From Amycolatopsis cihanbeyliensis (GTDB lineage Bacteria > Actinomycetota > Actinomycetes > Mycobacteriales > Pseudonocardiaceae), in NCBI RefSeq assembly GCF_006715045.1, contig NZ_VFML01000001.1, positions 5,304,001 through 5,368,000 on the forward strand: DNA of 64,000 nucleotides. Direction: 5' to 3'. Below the pieces are notes generated by a model. The model was given only the letters and a program-made list of their open reading frames with translations. It searched no databases and was not told the origin of the DNA. The translations under genes were made by a program, and so were the position numbers. This document shows positions 20,267-28,785 of this stretch, piece after piece. The stretch's first letter is position 1, and every line of letters starts with the position of its first letter.

Positions 20267-22089
20267 TGGGACCGCTAGTCCGGATAGCCACGGCGGGCAG
20301 TGTCGACGACGGCAAGTCCACGCTCATCGGCAGGCTTCTCTTCGACTCCAAGTCGATCCTCACCGACCAGCTGGCCGCGGTGGAGCGCACCAGCGCGGAA
20401 CGCAACGAGGAGACCCCGAACCTCGCCCTGCTGACCGACGGCCTGCGGGCGGAACGCGAGCAGGGCATCACCATCGACGTGGCGTACCGCTATTTCGCCA
20501 CGCCCAGGCGCAAGTTCATCATCGCCGACACCCCCGGCCACCTGCAGTACACCCGGAACATGGTGACCGGGGCTTCCACGGCCGACCTGGCGTTGATCCT
20601 GGTCGACGCGCGCAAGGGCGTGCTCGAACAGTCCCGGCGGCACGCGTTCATCTCGTCCCTGCTGGGGTTGACACACCTCGTGGTGTGCGTCAACAAGATG
20701 GATCTCGTCGACTGGTCGCGGGAGCGTTTCGAGGAGATCCGCGAGGAGTTCCGCCGGTTCGCGATGAAGCTCGAGATCCCCGACCTCACCTTCATCCCGA
20801 TGTCCGCGCTGAACGGGGACAACGTGGTGAACCGGAGCGCGGAGATGCCGTGGTACGAGGGCACGTCGCTGCTGCAACACCTGGAGCGGGTGCACGTCGC
20901 ATCCGACCAGAACCTGATCGACGTCCGGCTCCCCGTGCAGTACGTGATCCGGGCCGACCAGGACTTCCGCGGGTACTCCGGCAGCATGTCCGGTGGGGTG
21001 CTGAAGACCGGCGACGAGGTCGCGGTGCTGCCCGCCGGGTTCACCTCGCGCGTCACGGCCATCTGGGGTCCCGGCGGTTCCGCGGTCGCGGAGGCCTTCC
21101 CACCCCAGGCGGTGACCGTCGAACTGGCCGACCATGTGGACGTGGGCCGGGGTGACCTGATCTGCCGGCCGGGCAACCGCCCGCACACCGGGCAGGACAT
21201 CGACGCGATGGTGTGTTGGCTGACCGAGCAGTCCGCGTTGAGCCCGGGTGCCAGGTATGCCGTCCAGCACACCTCCCGTCTCGTCCGGGGCTCCGTGCGC
21301 GAGCTGGACTACCGGCTCGACATCAACACCCTGCACCGGGACGAGTCGGCTTCCTCGCTGTCGCTCAACGAGATCGGTCGTATCCGGCTGCGCACCCAGT
21401 CGCCGCTGCTGTTCGACCCCTACCGGCGCAACCGTGACACCGGCTGCTTCGTGCTGATCGACGAGGCCACGAACAACACGGTGGCGGCCGGAATGATCAT
21501 CGGTCCGCGCGTGACGCACGCGAACGTGGCGTGGCACGCGACCGCGGTCACCCGTGAGCAACGCGCGACCAGGGGGCTGACGCTGTGGCTGACCGGCCTG
21601 TCCGGCTCCGGTAAGTCGACCGTGGCGGTCGAGCTGGAGCGGCGGCTGGTCGCCTCCGGTCGCCCCGCCTACGTGCTCGACGGGGACAACCTCCGACACG
21701 GCTTGAACGCCGATCTCGGCTTCGACCCCGCCGACCGCGCCGAGAACGTTCGCAGGGTCGGCGCGGTGGCGCGGCTTTTCGCCGACGCGGGCAACATCGC
21801 GATCGTGTCGTCGATCAGCCCGTACGCGGCGGACCGCGACCAGGTACGGGCGGCACACGAGGAGGCCGGAATCTCCTTTGTGGAGATATTCGTGGACACC
21901 CCGCTCGCGGTCTGCGAAGCCCGCGATCCCAAGGGGTTGTACGCGAAGGCGCGCGCGGGCGCGATCCGGGACCTCACCGGGGTGGACGCGCCGTACGAGG
22001 CGCCCGCCCGGCCGGAGCTGGTGCTGCGGCATTCCGCGGGCGATCCGGCGGCGCTGGCCGCCTCCGTACTGGCTTATCTCGACGAGTGA
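20266..22089 (+). CDS. cysNC: CysN-CysC fusion: sulfate adenylyltransferase GTPase subunit and APS kinase
   Basis: The protein has 607 residues from the ATG at 20266 that overlaps the cysD stop. Residues 1-430 form a CysN GTPase with G1 [14 protein letters not shown] and NKMD motifs plus the two beta-barrel domains. Residues from about 437 form APS kinase (CysC) with Walker [10 protein letters not shown] at 444-452, [10 protein letters not shown] and the SPY segment. This NodQ-type fusion channels sulfate to APS and then PAPS. In context it feeds the cluster sulfotransferase. Confidence 0.93.
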   Translation: MGPLVRIATAGSVDDGKSTLIGRLLFDSKSILTDQLAAVERTSAERNEETPNLALLTDGLRAEREQGITIDVAYRYFATPRRKFIIADTPGHLQYTRNMVTGASTADLALILVDARKGVLEQSRRHAFISSLLGLTHLVVCVNKMDLVDWSRERFEEIREEFRRFAMKLEIPDLTFIPMSALNGDNVVNRSAEMPWYEGTSLLQHLERVHVASDQNLIDVRLPVQYVIRADQDFRGYSGSMSGGVLKTGDEVAVLPAGFTSRVTAIWGPGGSAVAEAFPPQAVTVELADHVDVGRGDLICRPGNRPHTGQDIDAMVCWLTEQSALSPGARYAVQHTSRLVRGSVRELDYRLDINTLHRDESASSLSLNEIGRIRLRTQSPLLFDPYRRNRDTGCFVLIDEATNNTVAAGMIIGPRVTHANVAWHATAVTREQRATRGLTLWLTGLSGSGKSTVAVELERRLVASGRPAYVLDGDNLRHGLNADLGFDPADRAENVRRVGAVARLFADAGNIAIVSSISPYAADRDQVRAAHEEAGISFVEIFVDTPLAVCEARDPKGLYAKARAGAIRDLTGVDAPYEAPARPELVLRHSAGDPAALAASVLAYLDE

Positions 22090-22108
22090 CCGGCAGGAGG
22101 TGGCATCC

Positions 22109-22981
22109 GTGTATCACGATTTGCAGATCAACCGGCTCAGAGCCCTGATGACCGTGGTCGACCTCGGTGGCTTCCGCAGGGCCGCGGAGGCGCTGCACGT
22201 CACGCAGCCCGCGGTCAGCCAGCAGATCCGGCAGCTGGGCGGCCTCATCAAGGGCCCGATCTTCCTCTCCACCGGACGCGAGTTGCAGTTGAGCTCGCGG
22301 GGCGAGGAACTGCTCGGGTACGCCCGGCGCATCGTCGCGTTGAACGACGAGGCGGTGGATCGGTTCGTGCCGCCTGCGGGGACGATCCGGCTGTCCATCG
22401 GGGTCGGCGACCAGCTTGCCGAGACCCTCCCGGACATCCTCGCCATGCTGGCGAAGGGGGTACCGAACGCGCAGGTCAGCGTGCGTACCGGGATGAGCGA
22501 GTCACTCGAGGCCCAGGTGGTCGCCGGGCGGCTCGATCTCGCGCTGCTGCTGCAGCACCGCTCGCAGGTGGGCACCGCGATGAGCCACGAACTCGGGCGC
22601 ATGCGGATGGACTGGTTCGGCCAACCCTCCTACGGGGACGGTGCCGAGCTGCCGCTCACCCTGTTCACCGAGCCGTGCTCGCTGCGCAGTCGCATCCTCG
22701 AGACCTTCGACGCCTCCGACCTGCCGTGGCGGGTCGGGTACGAGGGTGCCGAGCTGGTCGGCCTGCGCGCGGCTACCAAGGCCGGCCTGGGGGTGACCTG
22801 CCTGGTGGCCAACGGCGACGAGCTGTGGGGCCTGCCCCGCACGAAGCTCGAGCTGCCCGAACCGCCGGGGCCGTTGCCGGTGACCATGGCGCTGTCGGCC
22901 GGTGCCTCGGCACCGGGCTTCGTCCGGGTCGCCAAGCGGGCGTTGCAGAACGCGTTGCATGGCTACCCGTTCGCCGACTGA
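22109..22981 (+). CDS. LysR-family regulator next to PAPS genes
   Basis: The protein has 290 residues from GTG 22109, preceded by AGGAGG. It has an N-terminal winged helix (RLRALMTVVDLGGFRRAAEALHVTQPAVS) and a LysR effector domain. It lies 19 bp after cysNC in the same direction, so it is co-transcribed with the PAPS genes. A role in sulfur-linked control of the cluster is plausible but not shown. Confidence 0.85.
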   Translation: MYHDLQINRLRALMTVVDLGGFRRAAEALHVTQPAVSQQIRQLGGLIKGPIFLSTGRELQLSSRGEELLGYARRIVALNDEAVDRFVPPAGTIRLSIGVGDQLAETLPDILAMLAKGVPNAQVSVRTGMSESLEAQVVAGRLDLALLLQHRSQVGTAMSHELGRMRMDWFGQPSYGDGAELPLTLFTEPCSLRSRILETFDASDLPWRVGYEGAELVGLRAATKAGLGVTCLVANGDELWGLPRTKLELPEPPGPLPVTMALSAGASAPGFVRVAKRALQNALHGYPFAD

Positions 22982-22992
22982 CCGGCCGCCGT

Positions 22993-23029
22993 CGCGGGGC
23001 GGGAACGTGCGAGACGTTCCCGCCCCGCG
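22993..23029. terminator. Bidirectional hairpin terminator between lysR and lysZK
   Basis: Perfect 16-bp stem (CGCGGGGCGGGAACGT / ACGTTCCCGCCCCGCG) with a 5-base loop, placed between two converging genes. Confidence 0.85.
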
Positions 23030-23033
23030 GCCG

Positions 23034-24908
23034 TCACGCCGCGGAAGCGGGTGCCACCTGGGCCGCCCACTGGGCGAGCGCCCCGGCCAGCACGGTGCGG
23101 GCCTGACGGAACTCCGCGGCCGCGAGATGCTCGGCCGGGGTGTGATCCAGGGACGCGTCCCCGGGGCCGTAGGCGATCATCGGCACGCCCCGCCACGTGG
23201 TGGCCAGCGTGTTCATATCGCTGCTGCCCTTCTTGGCGAGGAAACGCGGCGTGACACCGGCTTCCCGGAAGGCACGGGAGAACGCCCGCACCAGCGGGCT
23301 GGTCCGCGAGGTCGCGTATCCCGGCGTGGCGCGCAGCACCTCGACCCGCATCGGCGCGGCCGCCGCGGTCACCACGGCGGCCAGCTCGTGCACATCGGTC
23401 GAGTGTGGCACGCGGACGTCGAGCACCGCCTCACCGATCTGCTCGTCCCCGCCGTTGCGCGCGTCGATACCGAGCACGGCCGGCATGGCCTCCTGGCTGG
23501 CCGCCGCGATCTCCGTTCGCACCCGGTGCACGACGTCCACCAGCTCGTCGGCCGCGGTGGACACGCCGTTGCCTGCCGTGTGGCCCACCGGAGCGCGGAC
23601 CGAGAGCCGAACCTTGAGCAGGCCGTTGTAGCTGATGGTCAGGGCACCGGCACCGGAAGGCTCGCCGATGATCACGGCGTCCGCGGGATAGTTGTCCCTG
23701 GCGAAGAACGCGCCCGCGGCGGTCATCTCCTCCTCCACCGCGCCGACGACGCGCACCTGCGCCCACGGCGGCACGTCCAGCTCGGCCAAGGTCTCGAGGA
23801 AGGTGACCAGGCTGCCCTTGGCGTCCACGCAACCACGGCCGGAGAGGGTGTCCCCCTCCCACCGCGCGGGCCACCGGTGCGGCACGGTGTCCAGGTGTCC
23901 CAGCATGAGCAACCGGTGCGGCCCGCCGCCGCGCACCGCGACCAGGTTCCCTGCGAGGTCGATCTCGGCGTCGATGCCGTGTTCGGTACACCAGTCCACC
24001 AGGTAGTCGGCGAGTTCGCGCTCGTCACCGGACACCGAGGAGATCTCCACCGAGCGGGAGAGGAACTCCACGTCCGGTGCGGGCGGCACGGCACGCCAGA
24101 AGCGGGTCCCGGACGCCGGTGCCAGGACGTGCGGGCCGGTGATCGCGACATCGGCCGCGCCGGTCAGCGCGATCTCCGCGGCCCGCACCTTGTGCCGCAT
24201 CCGGCCCCGCGCGTACCGCGCGCCGGTACCGGCGAGCAGGTGTGCCTGCCGCGAGGTGGGGTCCGCCGGATCGGCCAGCAGCCCCGGCGTGCCGGTGACC
24301 AGCCGCAGATGGTCGGCGTCCAGCGCGTTCGCCAGCTCGGCCGCGAGTACGTCGGCGTCGACGTTCAGCGCCGAGCCACCCGCGGCACACGCCACCGGCG
24401 GTGACACGCATACCACATCGAAGGCTTCCAGCAACGCGAGCAGCCTGTTGGTATCCACATCGGACACCAGACCGGCCCGGTGGTCGCGGACCAGCAGGGT
24501 CCGGCCGTCGCGCACGGCACGCAGTGGCGGGTTGGCGGTGCCACACACCAGTGCCGCCTCCGCCGCCACCGCGGTATGCGCGGTGAGTCCACGCGCGGAC
24601 AGCGCGCGCCGCACGCGCGGCAGGGTCACCTGTTCATAGGCCGAGACGATGAACGGCATCTCCTCCGGCGGGCAGTAGCGGATCTCGTCGCCGCCACGCA
24701 GGTGCAGGGTGCGCATGGTACGGCCGATATCGGCGTAGTGCTCGGCGATTCCGGCCGCGCCGCCCGCGACGAGCAGCACGCGCGCGCCACGCTGGTAGAT
24801 CGCGGCCAGCTCGTCGAACACGTTGCCGTGCCGCAGCGAGGCGCTGCCGACCTTGACCACGTACAACGCCGCCTTGCGCGTGCTGGCGACATGCCCGAGT
24901 AAAGACAT
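23034..24908 (-). CDS. Fused AmCP pathway kinase and hydrolase (LysZ-LysK)
   Basis: The protein has 624 residues and carries two enzymes. Residues about 12-270 form an amino-acid-kinase fold of LysZ/ArgB type (VVKVGSASL, LLVAGGAAGIAEHYA, a late RGRMRHKVRAAEIAL), predicted to phosphorylate the side-chain carboxyl of the AmCP-bound substrate. Residues about 285-624 form an M20 metallopeptidase of LysK/ArgE type with His338, Asp340, Asp362, the Glu392-394 run, Glu416 and His589, predicted to release the finished amino acid from AmCP. In known AmCP clusters these are separate proteins catalysing an early and the last step. It is the last gene of the leftward operon encapsulin-sulfotransferase-SDR-LysZK. 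Symbols LysZ and LysK apply by homology only. Confidence 0.85.
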   Translation of the reverse strand: MSLLGHVASTRKAALYVVKVGSASLRHGNVFDELAAIYQRGARVLLVAGGAAGIAEHYADIGRTMRTLHLRGGDEIRYCPPEEMPFIVSAYEQVTLPRVRRALSARGLTAHTAVAAEAALVCGTANPPLRAVRDGRTLLVRDHRAGLVSDVDTNRLLALLEAFDVVCVSPPVACAAGGSALNVDADVLAAELANALDADHLRLVTGTPGLLADPADPTSRQAHLLAGTGARYARGRMRHKVRAAEIALTGAADVAITGPHVLAPASGTRFWRAVPPAPDVEFLSRSVEISSVSGDERELADYLVDWCTEHGIDAEIDLAGNLVAVRGGGPHRLLMLGHLDTVPHRWPARWEGDTLSGRGCVDAKGSLVTFLETLAELDVPPWAQVRVVGAVEEEMTAAGAFFARDNYPADAVIIGEPSGAGALTISYNGLLKVRLSVRAPVGHTAGNGVSTAADELVDVVHRVRTEIAAASQEAMPAVLGIDARNGGDEQIGEAVLDVRVPHSTDVHELAAVVTAAAAPMRVEVLRATPGYATSRTSPLVRAFSRAFREAGVTPRFLAKKGSSDMNTLATTWRGVPMIAYGPGDASLDHTPAEHLAAAEFRQARTVLAGALAQWAAQVAPASAA

Positions 24909-24922
24909 TTAACCCTCCCAGT

Positions 24923-25693
24923 TCAGCCTATTCCGCGCGTGTTGCCGCCGTCGGCGAGGAAGACCGTGCCGGTGACGTAGGCGGCCTGTTCACTGGCGAG
25001 AAAGGTAGCGAGCGCGCCGAAGTCCGCGATGTCCCCGATCCGCCCGAGCGGGATCCGGTTGGCGACCTTGGCGAGTTCGTCCTCCACGGTCTCGCCGAAC
25101 TGCTCGTCCAGGATCGGTGTGCGGTGGAAGCCGGGCGCGAGCACGTTCACCGTGACCCCGTTCGGGCCGAGGGCGTGCACCAGCCCCTTCATGTGTCCGA
25201 GCAGGCCCAGCCTGGCGACCGAGGACAGCCCGCTCTCCGGGTGCGGCTGGCGGATCGCCTCGGAGGCGATCATCAGCATCCGCCCCCAGCCACGGGCCCT
25301 CAGCAACGGGGTCGCGGCGAGGGTGATGGCCACATGCGGCAGCAGGTTCGCGTCGATCGCCTCGCGGTAGTCGGCGACGGTGAAGCTGTCGATCGGTCCG
25401 AACGGGACGCCGCCGCTGTTGGTCACCACCACGTCGAGCTCGCCGAAGGTCTCCGCGGTCTGCTGGACCCACCCCGCCGCCGCGTTCTCGTCGCGGATGT
25501 CCACCGCGACGCTGAGTACGTCGCCGGGACCCATCGCGTTCACCTCGGCGTGCGCCCTGGCCAGCCGGAGCTGATCCCGGCCGCAGATCGAGACGTGGGC
25601 GCCTTCCGCGGCGAAGGCCTTCGCGGTGGCCAGCCCGAGCCCGCTGCTCGATGCGGCGACCAGCGCGACACGGTCCTTCAGTCCGAGTTCCAT
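24923..25693 (-). CDS. Atypical short-chain dehydrogenase/reductase of the AmCP operon
   Basis: The protein has 256 residues with a Rossmann fold and cofactor loop AASSSGLGLATA (13-24). NSGG at 92-95 replaces the usual NNAG. The expected catalytic YxxxK is not seen: the corresponding stretch reads GLSSVARLGLLGHMKG (155-170), with Ser in place of Tyr and Arg161 in place of Lys, while a serine before it (Ser144) is kept. Such SxxxR variants exist among SDRs and may have altered chemistry. The start codon directly follows the sulfotransferase stop, and the ribosome site GGAGGG lies in that gene. Sulfotransferase plus SDR next to an encapsulin is a recurring Family 3 neighbourhood. Confidence 0.8.
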   Translation of the reverse strand: MELGLKDRVALVAASSSGLGLATAKAFAAEGAHVSICGRDQLRLARAHAEVNAMGPGDVLSVAVDIRDENAAAGWVQQTAETFGELDVVVTNSGGVPFGPIDSFTVADYREAIDANLLPHVAITLAATPLLRARGWGRMLMIASEAIRQPHPESGLSSVARLGLLGHMKGLVHALGPNGVTVNVLAPGFHRTPILDEQFGETVEDELAKVANRIPLGRIGDIADFGALATFLASEQAAYVTGTVFLADGGNTRGIG

Positions 25694-26623
25694 CTAACCC
25701 TCCTTGGCGTTCGGCAGGAGCCGGTACCCGTAGCGAGCGAGCATCGGCAGGGCGGTCATGGTCGCGGCGGCGATCCGTGGCGCGGGCAGTTGCGTGCGCC
25801 AGCGCTCGTCCGGGCGGATCCGGGTGTCCCCCTTGGCCAGCCGGTCGGGGTTGCCGGTCACGGTGTGGTTCGCCCCGAGGTTGACCCGGCCGGATTCCCC
25901 GACCGGGGGGTCGTCGGCCAGCCCGGCGAATCGCAGCACCTCGGTGAGCACCTCCCGCGGTGCCCGGCACAGGTCCTCGTGCCGGACGCGCAGGTAGCGG
26001 TCGGGCGCGGCCCGCCCGATGAGCTCCGAAGCCAGGTTGAAGGCGGTCCAGTACCCGCTGCTGCGGCTCGGGCTCATCGGGTCGATGTAGTCCTTGGCGC
26101 GGGCGTAGGACAGCGCGGTCGCGCGCGCGTCGCGCACCATGTGCAGCACGCGGACGTCCAGATCGGAACGGCCGAGCAGCGCCGCGGCCTCGGCGGGGTA
26201 CTTCGAACCGTCCACGATCAGCCGTTCCCCGCCGTGCCCGGCGAGCAGCCGGTAGATCTCGGCCGTGCGCCCGACCGCCTCGTCCACCTCGGGCGCCCGC
26301 GGGGCCTTGCCGAGCGACTCGGCAAGGCGCCGCCTGGTGTGCCGGGTGCGCAGCAGCGCCCGCTGCTGGCCGACCATGGCGCGAGCCGCGGCGGGCTCCG
26401 CCGTGCCGTTGGCCGCCAGGACCGCCGACCAGATATCGCAGGCGCGCAGGTCCCGGCCGCAACCGCAGGTGGAGTTGGTGCCGAGGTTCAGTACACCGTT
26501 ACGCCACAAGTAATGCAGCTCGCCGACGTGCAGCACACCCGGCAGCTCGCCGAGGACGTTGCCGAGTAAGGTGCTGCCGCTGCGCATCCAACCGGTGACG
26601 TAGAGGACGCGTGGCCTGCTCAT
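25694..26623 (-). CDS. PAPS-dependent sulfotransferase
   Basis: The protein has 309 residues. The 5'-phosphosulfate loop GWMRSGSTLLG lies at 11-21 and the 3'-phosphate-binding segment MVRDARATALSYARAKD near 160-180, as in the bacterial Sulfotransfer families. The start overlaps the encapsulin stop (ATGA). PAPS would come from CysD/CysNC. Predicted role: sulfation of a hydroxyl on the AmCP-derived amino acid. In vazabitide and azinomycin biosynthesis a sulfate ester is eliminated to close an aziridine, so sulfate may be a leaving group here too (inference). I do not recognise aziridine-forming Vzb10/11-type proteins in the window. Confidence 0.88.
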   Translation of the reverse strand: MSRPRVLYVTGWMRSGSTLLGNVLGELPGVLHVGELHYLWRNGVLNLGTNSTCGCGRDLRACDIWSAVLAANGTAEPAAARAMVGQQRALLRTRHTRRRLAESLGKAPRAPEVDEAVGRTAEIYRLLAGHGGERLIVDGSKYPAEAAALLGRSDLDVRVLHMVRDARATALSYARAKDYIDPMSPSRSSGYWTAFNLASELIGRAAPDRYLRVRHEDLCRAPREVLTEVLRFAGLADDPPVGESGRVNLGANHTVTGNPDRLAKGDTRIRPDERWRTQLPAPRIAAATMTALPMLARYGYRLLPNAKEG

Positions 26624-27480
26624 CGCCCGGCCGCCCAGGAGAGGGTCATCAGGTGCTGCGGCAGGTGCACCGCCAGGCCGATGCGCGTGCAGGCCTCCAG
26701 CCGGTCACCCTCCGCACCGGACCGCGTGGCGATATGCGCGACATTCGGCAGCAGTAGCGTGAACGCCGCGCGGAAGTCCCCGAGCAGCAGGCGGTCCCGC
26801 GCGATCATCCGGGTGCGGGACACCGTGATACCCGCGACCTGAAGCCGTTCCAGCAGCCCGGCCCGCACCATCTCCCAGTAGGTGAACGGGTGCGCGACGA
26901 TGCCGTCGCAGGAACCACCGGTCTCCTCGACCTCGGCGGCGGCCCGGGTCACCGCGGCCTCGAGGCCGAGCGGGGAGTTGGTGTGGCGGGTGCCGGGAAG
27001 GTTCAGCAGCCCGGTGATCGCGCCGTCGGCGGTGCCGTGCAGCAACGACTGGTTCTCCACCACCGACAACCGCACGAGCAACCGGAAGTCGATGTACTGC
27101 GTCAGCAACTCCGGCCAGTCGAGCAGGCCGAACGGCAGCGGGACGGTGGCCGTGATGTCGGTGAGCGTGGCCCGCTCCAGCCGCGGCGCGAAGTGCGCCT
27201 CCGGGGTCGTGCCGTAGGACGTGCCGGAGGCGCCCAGCTCGCCCTTCGGCGGCTCGTGCACGTAGGAGGCGTGCTCGCCGGTGACCGGTGCCGTCTTCAA
27301 CAGATGGCGCACCGGGTACCGGGGCCGGGAGGCGAAGAGCGGGAACGCCGCCGGCAGGTGGGTGTCGAACGGCACGACCAGGTCGCGCCGCGCCCGCGCG
27401 TCGCCCACCGCGGTGGCGAATTCCTCGCCGGGTGTGCGCTCGACGGACTTGAGTTCGGTCAAGGCCGCGGTTCCTCGCAT
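26620..27480 (-). CDS. HK97-fold shell protein, probable Family 3 encapsulin
   Basis: The protein has 286 residues. The layout matches phage HK97-type capsid proteins (Phage_capsid group) and encapsulins. VPLPFGLLDWPELLTQYID is followed by a RLLVRLSVVENQSLLHG helix (spine helix and the E/N-Q-LL-G motif), then ITGLLNLPGT. Next comes CDGIVAHPFTYWEMVR (A-domain strand and helix), LLLGDFRAAFTLLL, and the closing strand RIGLAVHLPQHLMTLSW. No phage genes are near: it is the first gene of an operon with sulfotransferase, SDR and LysZK and is divergent from AmCP. That neighbourhood is the hallmark of the natural-product (Family 3) encapsulins. Cargo is unknown; no Family 1 cargo peptide is seen on neighbours. 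GGAGGGG precedes the ATG. Confidence 0.82.
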   Translation of the reverse strand: MRGTAALTELKSVERTPGEEFATAVGDARARRDLVVPFDTHLPAAFPLFASRPRYPVRHLLKTAPVTGEHASYVHEPPKGELGASGTSYGTTPEAHFAPRLERATLTDITATVPLPFGLLDWPELLTQYIDFRLLVRLSVVENQSLLHGTADGAITGLLNLPGTRHTNSPLGLEAAVTRAAAEVEETGGSCDGIVAHPFTYWEMVRAGLLERLQVAGITVSRTRMIARDRLLLGDFRAAFTLLLPNVAHIATRSGAEGDRLEACTRIGLAVHLPQHLMTLSWAAGR

Positions 27481-27721
27481 TGCCCCTCCAGAAGACGGAA
27501 GTGAGTATGAACCTGTTTCTCGAGTTTAATCTTCGGGCATCGATTTCCGCCGCATCCTGGTGACAAGTGCTGCTTATATAGGGCGAGGCCGCTGATGATG
27601 GCAGGCCGATAAGTCCCCCGGTGTGGTTCGAACACCGCTCTTTATTGGATATTTTCACATTTTGGGGATAAATTTGTCCTGTCTTGCCGGAACAGCAGAT
27701 CACTACTGAGGGGTCGAGCTC
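27481..27721. promoter_or_regulatory. Divergent promoter region between encapsulin and AmCP operons
   Basis: 241 bp, clearly AT-richer than the surroundings, driving two diverging operons. TATATA at about 27575-27580 could serve the leftward operon. TTGGATATTTTCAC and GGGGATAAATTT (27644-27674) could serve the rightward one. An inverted repeat GGTGT-N7-ACACC with core GTTCGAAC (27620-27636) is a possible operator; a related TCGAACACC occurs upstream of the SARP at 53971. Promoter elements are guesses. Confidence 0.5.
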
Positions 27722-27904
27722 ATGCAGAAGATCACGTACGCCGCCGAGTGCCCGGAGTGCGCGTCCGCGGTGACCATCGAAGCCGAGGTCCGGGTCAGCG
27801 AGATCATCGAGTGCACGGACTGCCGGAGCGAGCTGGAGATCGTCTCGACGGAGCCGCCGGAGCTCGCGCTGGCGCCCGAGGTCGAAGACGACTGGGGCGA
27901 GTAA
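27722..27904 (+). CDS. Amino-group carrier protein (LysW-like AmCP)
   Basis: A 60-residue acidic protein. CPEC (10-13) and CTDC (31-34) form the zinc ribbon. The acidic tail ends in EDDWGE, the LysW signature in which the side-chain carboxyl of the terminal Glu is linked to the amino group of the substrate. It holds and protects glutamate-derived intermediates while LysX, LysZ, LysY and transketolase act. It is the first gene of the rightward operon; CTGAGGGG lies before the ATG. Because the rest of lysine or arginine synthesis is absent and a transketolase follows, this is a secondary-metabolism AmCP. Confidence 0.95.
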   Translation: MQKITYAAECPECASAVTIEAEVRVSEIIECTDCRSELEIVSTEPPELALAPEVEDDWGE

Positions 27905-27921
27905 CAAAAGGACGTCATGAC

Positions 27922-28785
27922 ATGGATTCGGTAACCCCTCGTCTCGGCATTCTCGCCTCGCGGGTTCGGTACGAGGAAAAAAGTATCATGGCCGCATTGG
28001 AGCGACGCGGTGCCGAGTTCGAGTATCTGGATCCTCGGTCATTGTCCGTCGTCGGTGCTGCGCCAAGGGAAGCGCCCTCGTTCGTGTTCAACCGCGAGAT
28101 CGGGCATTTCCGTGCCTACTATGCGGCCAGCGCGCTGGAATCCGCGGGGGTGACGGTGCTGAACACCGCCGCCGCCACCCGCGTGACCGGGGACAAGTGG
28201 CACACCTCGGCGGCCCTGCTCGGTGCCGGGCTGCCGACGCCGGCCACCGCGCTGGCGATGACACCGGATGCGGCGCTCAAGGCGCTGGAGGAGATCGGCT
28301 ATCCGGCCGTCATCAAACCGTTGGTCGGCTCGTGGGGCCGGCTGGTGACCAGGGTGACCGACCGGGCGATGGCCTCGGCCGTGCTCGAGTACGTCGCGGC
28401 ACTGCCTTCCCCGCAGTCACATGTCGTATACCTGCAGGAACTGGTACCCAAGGCCGATCGCGATATCCGGGTGGTCGTCGTGGGTGGCACCGCGATCGGC
28501 GCGATGCACCGCCGTGGCGCGGAATGGCGCACCAACGTGGCGCGCGGCGCGGTGAGCGAACACTGCCCGCTCAGCCGGTCGCACGCCGAGTTGGCGGTGT
28601 CCGCCGCGGCCGCGGTCGGTGCCGATATCGCGGGTGTCGATCTGATCGAGGACGAGGAAGGACGTGTCACCGTGCTTGAGGTCAACGGCCAGGTGGAGTT
28701 CCGCGGTTTCCAGGAGGCCGAGGGGTCCAGGGTGGACGTGGGCGACTCCATCGCGGCCCTGCTGATCGCGAGGGCAGCCGCATGA
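27922..28785 (+). CDS. LysX-like ATP-grasp ligase loading AmCP
   Basis: The protein has 287 residues from ATG 27922 (AAAGGA ahead). It is an ATP-grasp ligase of the LysX/RimK group: VIKPLVGSWGRLVTRV nucleotide-binding strand, YLQELVPKADRDIRVVVVGG, TNVARGA, and VLEVNGQVEF metal-ligand strand. It joins the amino group of its amino-acid substrate, most likely glutamate as in other secondary-metabolite AmCP systems, to the C-terminal Glu of AmCP. It lies 17 bp after the carrier gene and overlaps lysY by ATGA. Confidence 0.9.
   Translation: MDSVTPRLGILASRVRYEEKSIMAALERRGAEFEYLDPRSLSVVGAAPREAPSFVFNREIGHFRAYYAASALESAGVTVLNTAAATRVTGDKWHTSAALLGAGLPTPATALAMTPDAALKALEEIGYPAVIKPLVGSWGRLVTRVTDRAMASAVLEYVAALPSPQSHVVYLQELVPKADRDIRVVVVGGTAIGAMHRRGAEWRTNVARGAVSEHCPLSRSHAELAVSAAAAVGADIAGVDLIEDEEGRVTVLEVNGQVEFRGFQEAEGSRVDVGDSIAALLIARAAA

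Noticed and set aside
26620..27480. Prophage capsid gene
   Set aside because: No portal, terminase, protease or tail gene nearby; it is translationally coupled to a sulfotransferase in a biosynthetic operon.
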